From assembly GCA_037576215.1 (NCBI GenBank), contig JBANDB010000009.1, forward strand, positions 1,302,001 through 1,366,000: a stretch of DNA of 64,000 nt. Reading direction: 5' to 3'. The notes beneath the pieces are model-generated. The model was not told the origin of the DNA. It made no database searches and worked only from the letters and a program-made list of their open reading frames with translations. Position numbers and translations under genes: made by a program. Below are positions 59,047 to 64,000 of the stretch, piece after piece; position 1 is the stretch's first letter, and the number at the start of each line of letters is the position of its first letter. Source of the stretch: Armillaria gallica. Taxonomy: Eukaryota > Basidiomycota > Agaricomycetes > Agaricales > Physalacriaceae.

Positions 59047-59223
59047 AATTTTAGAATTGACATTATGCGAGTTACCAAGATTGCTGTTTACATTCCACCT
59101 ATGACTTAAAATATTTATGATTATATGACACCCCCCCTCATTTATTTTATGTATCCAATTAAGATGACTTTAGCCTCTCCTATGAGTAACCAAGGACGGT
59201 TACATTTCTTTGTTCCCCGCGGA

Positions 59224-59860
59224 TGTCAGGCCGGAACCCGGGCTGGTAGAAAACCAGAGATTGGACCGAGAAAAGGTGCTGAGTAAGTGCTTACTAATCA
59301 CTTAGTAAGTCATTGGCCATCCATAGCAGGAGAGAATCATGCCCGACCCAATGGATGAGTAAGCAGTGCACTATGATGCGCCTACTAGCAGGAAATCCTT
59401 ACTAATACCCATACAGGATGGCCGAAGGCTAAGTAATCCAAGTATCTAAAAATAGGATAGCCAACTTGTATATAAAGGCCAGGAAACGAAATGCAAGGTA
59501 ACTTTTTACCCCAGAAAACAGAGTATTGAATTCAGAATGAGAGGTGGATAAGACTCCACCATCTTAAGCAGCAAGTTCACAAAGTCAAGAAGACCTTGTG
59601 AAATCAGTCAGTTAACAGTCAGAACAACAGTCAGTTGCCAACCACCGTACGGTTGGCCCAGTAGCAGTAACAGTAGCAAGAAATCAGAGATCGAAGTGCA
59701 CGCGCGCTCTGATTAATTTTCAGTATTCATACACGTTCATTTGTTGGATGTCCTTGGAGTCAAGCAGAGTATAGCATTCGTGCTGAATCCCCCGAACTCA
59801 CCTTGTCGTACTAACATTTACAGTACGATATATTCTAGTCACCCCCTTATATCCATGACA
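59224..59860 (+). repeat. 3' LTR
   Basis: 637 bp, TGTCAGGCC...TATATCCATGACA, followed by ATGG. No purine-rich tract is obvious just upstream; the bases before it read TTGTTCCCCGCGGA. Confidence 0.95.
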
Positions 59861-60357
59861 ATGGGAACAGGACTTTTGTCGCAACATGATTGGCAAGCGA
59901 TTATTGGCTATAGCCGCCAGCGTCATTCCAGTTTAGGTTGCAAGTAGTACTCACCAAACCTCTTCGAAAGTGAACCTTACCCCTATGGAGAACCCTGCCC
60001 TCAATGCATCCCGGATCCCGCCACGGCGATCCTCGCAACGATTCACTTGGCACTATGATTATCGCCCTGCACCACAACAACCTCACTCCCAAATGAAGCT
60101 TTTTTGTGCACGGGATTGTGAGAGCTCTTCGGGGAGGGGATGTGTGAGGAGTCTGCTGAACTGTGAAATCTGTACGTCTACCACTATCGCCCATGATAAG
60201 CTCTGCTCTAGTCCTTGCGGCCATCCCGCTCCCCATGCCCTCCAACTACTTGTGCTGCATACCATGATGTCTACAATGTAAATCCAAGAAGATTAGAGAT
60301 CGGGCCCATCTGGACCATGGAACCATGCGGAAGCCCACCTTTCAACTTCTTTTCTGA
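59861..60357. other. Right flank of the retrotransposon
   Basis: No gene recognised. ORF 59970-60281 has no motif. Confidence 0.4.
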
Positions 60358-60365
60358 TCATGAAC

Positions 60366-61004
60366 AGGACCCCCGAATATCCCAACTGATGTCTGTTCCC
60401 AAATTTCCATTCTGGATCCGCACCCCAATTAGGCAATCGGGATCCGTATTCTCCCCAGACCTCGCGAAAGGGCATCTGGGATCCGCACTAGTCCTCAGAC
60501 CTCCAAAAATTCAAAGAAACCAGATTAAAAAATGAAAAATCGCCTGCGAGTCCCACAGCTGAGGTGTGCATTGAATTTGGTTGCTTTTCAGTAGTAGCAC
60601 TACATAACGCTAAATACACGAAAATTTAACCTGTTTTTCAACCATGCCTTCCGAGGAGCTCATCAGAAAATGTGGACTCCGAAATTCGTCCGAATGGGAG
60701 TGGAAAGTTTTAGTCCTTAATTCACGCAAGCTTGCTGCTTTTGGTTGCCTTTAGTAGAGGAATGTTCAGAGATAAAAAATGCCGCCCGTGCCATGACACT
60801 GCCGTCATATCCAAAAATTCGGCTACCTGTATCTGCACAGGGCTCAGACCATGCCCAAAATCCGATTTCGTATCCGCACTTGTCCACAGACCTTTGGGCC
60901 AAAATTTGGCATTCTGGATCTGTTTTCGGATCATAGGTGCCAAAAATTTTCCAATCTGGGATCCACACGCAGAACACACATCGGTAGGGATATTCGGGGG
61001 TCCT
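60366..61004. mobile_element. MITE with 8-bp target duplication (hAT-like)
   Basis: 639 bp. Both ends read AGGACCCCCGAATATCCC inward, then AC, GATGT and TGTTC, with 30 of 33 terminal bases matching. It is flanked by perfect direct repeats TCATGAAC at 60358-60365 and 61005-61012. Eight-base duplications are characteristic of hAT transposases. It has no coding capacity, so it must be moved by an element elsewhere. Confidence 0.85.
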
Positions 61005-61821
61005 TCATGAACTTGTTTCTACCTTTAGAAGATCAAATGAAGCCTCATTTTTCTGATCGGAAAATATATTGGTCCCAGCTGTGATTCAATGGTGCCATTG
61101 ATATGCCTGCCGTCAACACTTGCGGCTGAGCAGCATGTTAATCTCTCCTTGGACGTGGAGCTGTATTCAACGATTTTCTCTTAGGTGTGAAAAGCGAACC
61201 TCAAGTCTCGAAATTTGGGGGTCGTGTTCATCAATCGTTTGGCGCTACCATCTCATATTAGCGGCCAGCCAACTTTAGATTTGACTCTAAATCCTTTGGG
61301 AATTGGGGAAGGTATCTGGGCCACAAGACATTCGAGTCGTGGATCTGACAACCTTACTAATTTCGGGTTTAATTTTGAGGCACAATTCCCTGGAAATTCA
61401 AGCTCTGCCATGATCCTTCCATTTTGGGAACTCCAGCCAAAATTCTGAAGGACCGCGACAGATAACCTGCTGAACAGGGCACATACACACTTAGCTTTCA
61501 CAGAGACTAGGCCATAAAAATAAATTTTATATGTAGTTAACGAGAGACATTTTACTTTTTTTGATATCTTCCATAAGATCGACTAGATATCTTACACTAG
61601 CACCCATCACATTCCACTTTTTTCTCGTTAAATACAAATAAAATACTTCAAAAGGGCAATCCCGCTCAATTTTGGGACTAAAAGAGGTCCGTGTCGACCT
61701 GCTATCTTGAGGCATCAAAAGCCCAAAAAGGTCTTAATAAACAAGGGTAAATATAGCGAGATTGAGTATTATCAGTAGGCTCAGAGGAAGCCCCTCCGGA
61801 CCGTGCCGGTCACCTCGAAGA
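61005..61821. other. Non-coding, A/T-rich spacer
   Basis: No gene recognised. A short hairpin-like pair (AAGCCCCTC / GAGGGGCTT) lies at about 61,788-61,827. Confidence 0.4.
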
Positions 61822-63078
61822 GGGGCTTGCTTCAAAATGGGCAATATCCATGACCATGTTGTGGCACGTTTCCTAGGTCATCCTCTTCTTCCTGTGCCCT
61901 ACAATATAGAGACTAAATGTTCCCAAGACCGTCTTGAGTAACATCCCAATTTATCTTTTGCCCTTTGTCGCCATCAGCAATGTTGGTATCTTAGTGAAAG
62001 TCTGTCACACTAGGCCCCAGGAAGCTCCCGCCAAGCTGTGTCCGGAAAATTTGCCGATTTTCGGCCTCAAATATGCAAAGATTTGGGGGTAAAATATGCA
62101 AACTCGGACAAAGCTTTTGCCGGTCCGGTTGGTCCGCAGGTCCCAGTAGGCCAAAAATTTCCTGGAGGTCTGCGGAGGAAGGTTCTGGCCAGATATCATC
62201 CGAAAAAGTCCTAAATTATGCAAACTACGGACAAGGGGGGCAAATTTTGGCTGTCAAATATGCAAACTATGGACAAGGATTTTGCCTTTTTAGGTCCTCA
62301 AATATGCAAAATTCCGGACACAGCTTGGCAGGAGCTTCCCGGGGCCTGTCACACTCTGCAGTCACTGCCTTTTTGACGACCATTTCTTGTTATCTTCCAC
62401 ATATTCATGAGCTCTAATATTTGGTACGTACGCTAATTGAACACACTATAAGGCCATAAAGTCACTGAAAATAATGTAAACTGCATGTGGAAAGTAAACA
62501 GTGAGATTTTGTCCCTACATGAGTTGATTGTGACAGAGGTCACAAAAAGGATGAAGGTCACTTTCGCCTTCAGACGTTCATTATGAACGATGATCTCCTT
62601 ATTTTGTATAGCAATGGATACTTGGATGTATGTGATTGCTTATACTCAACAGTGGGACAAGGTTTCCTAAGGTTCGAGTGGAAATTATGGCAGGCATTTC
62701 AGCTCATTGAGGTGTGGGTGTGATAGGCAGGACAGAGGAAAGTCATGTTCAGATTCGAAGGAAGTCATCGTGATAAGGGGGAAAGTGTCCTACAACATGC
62801 AACAAATGCCATTCTACAGAGAAACTTGGTTTGAAGAGTCCTCACCTTGGAGACGCACCGCAAATAAGACTTTGTGACTTCAATGTCATTTTGATGCATT
62901 TGGGTATCATTCCGGGCGAGATTTAAGAAGGAGGTTTCGGGTGGAAATACGCAGGCAATGGGTAGATGTAGTTCCAATAAACAAACTACTGACTAAGAGT
63001 TTAGGGTAAAAATGAGGAGGAAAAGGGTGACGCGTCGCGCAGATGGTCTAGGAAATGACCCATCTTGCAGCAAGCCCC
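61822..63078. mobile_element. Possible 1.26-kb inverted-repeat element carrying a nested MITE
   Basis: Inverted termini of about 28 bp with 23 matches: left GGGGCTTGCTTCAAAATGGG, right (reverse complement) GGGGCTTGCTGCAAGATGGG. There is no clear target duplication. The 336-bp MITE at 62012 lies inside. No transposase reading frame was seen. Confidence 0.4.
62012..62347. mobile_element. MITE with 8-bp target duplication (hAT-like)
   Basis: 336 bp. Inverted termini of 34 bp with 32 matches: left AGGCCCCAGGAAGCTCCCGC, right AGGCCCCGGGAAGCTCCTGC, then CAAGCTGTGTCCGG on both. Flanked by perfect direct repeats GTCACACT at 62004-62011 and 62348-62355. The interior repeats the word AAATATGCAAA several times. 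Non-coding. Confidence 0.9.
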
Positions 63079-63300
63079 TTCTTGGATGCTGCTTGCTGGG
63101 ACCACAATACAACCAAATAATAAAGTGTCGCAAACAAAAGTAGCCAATGAGAGAAGGGGCTTGGAACAAACCTATATTATCAGCAGTAATTAGGTAGAAT
63201 ATTGCTCCATATATTTTAGTAAAGTATTATATAGTCAGATAGTATATGTAGAGACGTTGAAATGCTCGGTTTTGAAGGAAATCATGAGAATAAGTGTTGT
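63079..63300. other. Non-coding spacer
   Basis: No gene seen. It holds further GCTTGC/GCAAGC words like those at the ends of the element to the left. Confidence 0.4.
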
Positions 63301-63384
63301 CGATGGGATTCAAGACGAAAGTGACACGATCGACGCTTAGTCGGCTGACGATTTCTAAACCGAGCCTGCGCCTTACCAACTCTA
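63301..63384 (-). other. tRNA-Ser-like relic next to a MITE
   Basis: The reverse strand reads GAGTTGGTAAGGCGCAGG and then TTTAGAAATCG, which resembles the D-arm and AGA anticodon loop of a serine tRNA. A B-box-like TTGAATCCC and CGACAAC follow. The 5' acceptor strand is absent where the MITE begins, pairing is poor and no T-run terminator follows. It is probably a relic or a chance likeness. Confidence 0.25.
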
Positions 63385-63736
63385 TGGTGCGAACCACTTA
63401 ATCACCACCAAAAAGTAACAGCCGCCAATTTGGTCCAAAATTTTTCCAAATCCCAAATCCGCCTGAAAAGTCGATTGCCGACGGCGAAAAAAAATCCCGA
63501 TAAGTGTGACATACCGTGACATCAATCACGTTCCCTGCCATTTTGTGACACACCTGCCAAATCGAGACGAGTCAAGTAAGATATTTCCTTCAATTTTGAC
63601 CCAATAAAAATTTCCTCTAGAGGATTTGTTCCTTTCATCAATTAGAGCATTTCTGCAAGAGGGATTTTTCTCCGGTCACTTGTGACCGCTGCAGAAACTT
63701 TGTCACATTTTGGTGGTGACTAAGTGGTTCGCACCA
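63385..63736. mobile_element. MITE flanked by TA (Tc1/mariner- or PIF-like)
   Basis: 352 bp with near-perfect inverted termini of about 32 bp: left TGGTGCGAACCACTTAATCA, right (reverse complement) TGGTGCGAACCACTTAGTCA, then CCACCAAAA on both. TA lies on both sides (63383-63384, 63737-63738). Non-coding. The TA target suggests the Tc1/mariner superfamily. Confidence 0.85.
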
Positions 63737-63738
63737 TA

Positions 63739-64000
63739 ATTCAATCGCCACATGCCGGGTAGATTCGGGCCGGGTCTTCTTCCCCGACATCGTCTTTTTG
63801 CTCGCTTCTTCTTCAATTCTCTCTGGAGTCCTTATTAGCGCAAGATTCGGGTGGAGAAAGGGTGTATCTGTTGTTTTTCTGCATCTTGACGAGCGTCGTC
63901 AAGTTTACCACTGCTGGTCTGTCTCTGCTACTATGTTACAAAGAACGTCGTGGCATGAGAACCTCCCTACGACGGGCGCTAACGCTCGCTCCTGTGGGTC
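63739..64000. other. End of window, nothing recognised
   Basis: Pyrimidine-rich DNA without a supported gene. A gene may begin beyond the window. Confidence 0.3.

Larger units (their letters stand above)
45917..59860 (+). mobile_element. Full-length Ty3/Gypsy-type LTR retrotransposon with two extra ORFs (13,944 bp)
   Basis: Copy-and-paste element bounded by two 637-bp LTRs (TGTCAG...TGACA) and flanked by ATGG on each side. Order on the plus strand: gag, a protease-containing extension, an unidentified long ORF2, RT-RNase H-integrase (the Ty3 order, with integrase after RNase H), then an unidentified ORF4. The length is about double that of ordinary fungal Ty3 elements because of ORF2 and ORF4. 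Frames are interrupted by many stops, mostly TGA, and one frameshift in integrase, so this copy is not autonomous. LTR divergence is 14 of 637, all transitions. Confidence 0.93.

Overview
The window looks like nuclear DNA of a filamentous basidiomycete, most likely a mushroom-forming agaricomycete. The genes have many short GT-AG introns of about 50-60 nt, and several families are typical of that group: a lineage-specific 'RCWIVWGRRW' multi-pass membrane protein, expanded F-box proteins, an SRPK-like kinase relic and a Urbs1/SreA-type iron GATA factor. No RNA gene is certain. All splice models were read by eye.

Layout. 0.2-3.6 kb holds a multi-pass membrane protein (+) converging on a secreted flavin amine oxidase (-). 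5.8-7.0 kb is a decayed F-box pseudogene, and 7.9-8.4 kb an inverted-repeat element. 8.5-9.2 kb is a fragment of a cullin. 9.5-13.9 kb is a type IIC (Na,K-ATPase-like) P-type ATPase. 17.35-17.83 kb encodes a short protein made only of the Bud6/Aip3 N-terminal domain. 18.9-21.5 kb is a two-zinc-finger GATA regulator with the iron-sensing Cys-rich motif; matches to its expected binding site lie in its own intron and upstream. 22.7-23.5 and 24.4-26.7 kb are two unidentified genes, the second a membrane protein with an odd in-frame stop. 27.95-28.63 kb is ribosomal protein eL37, with a 7-nt micro-exon. 30.8-34.9 kb carries two further F-box paralogues. 37.3-37.8 and 44.8-45.2 kb hold a pair of small charged paralogues. 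42.3-43.2 kb is a kinase pseudogene.

45.9-59.9 kb is one complete 13.9-kb Ty3/Gypsy-type LTR retrotransposon with identical-length 637-bp LTRs. Besides gag, protease, RT, RNase H and integrase it carries two extra same-strand ORFs: a long one between protease and RT, preceded by a TATA box, and a shorter one after integrase. Both are unidentified and are the best candidates for something undescribed. The two LTRs differ at 14 sites, all transitions and 13 at CpG. The coding frames are interrupted mostly by TGA, as expected from CGA-to-TGA decay. The element therefore looks recently inserted and damaged by CpG-directed mutation.

59.9-64 kb is a cluster of small non-autonomous DNA transposons. 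Two have perfect 8-bp target duplications and one is flanked by TA. An older relative lies at 39.9-40.2 kb.

The genes do not form one pathway. The clearest theme is birth and decay of ubiquitin-ligase parts (three F-box copies and a cullin fragment) and of transposons. Housekeeping genes (eL37, ATPase, GATA factor) are interspersed.
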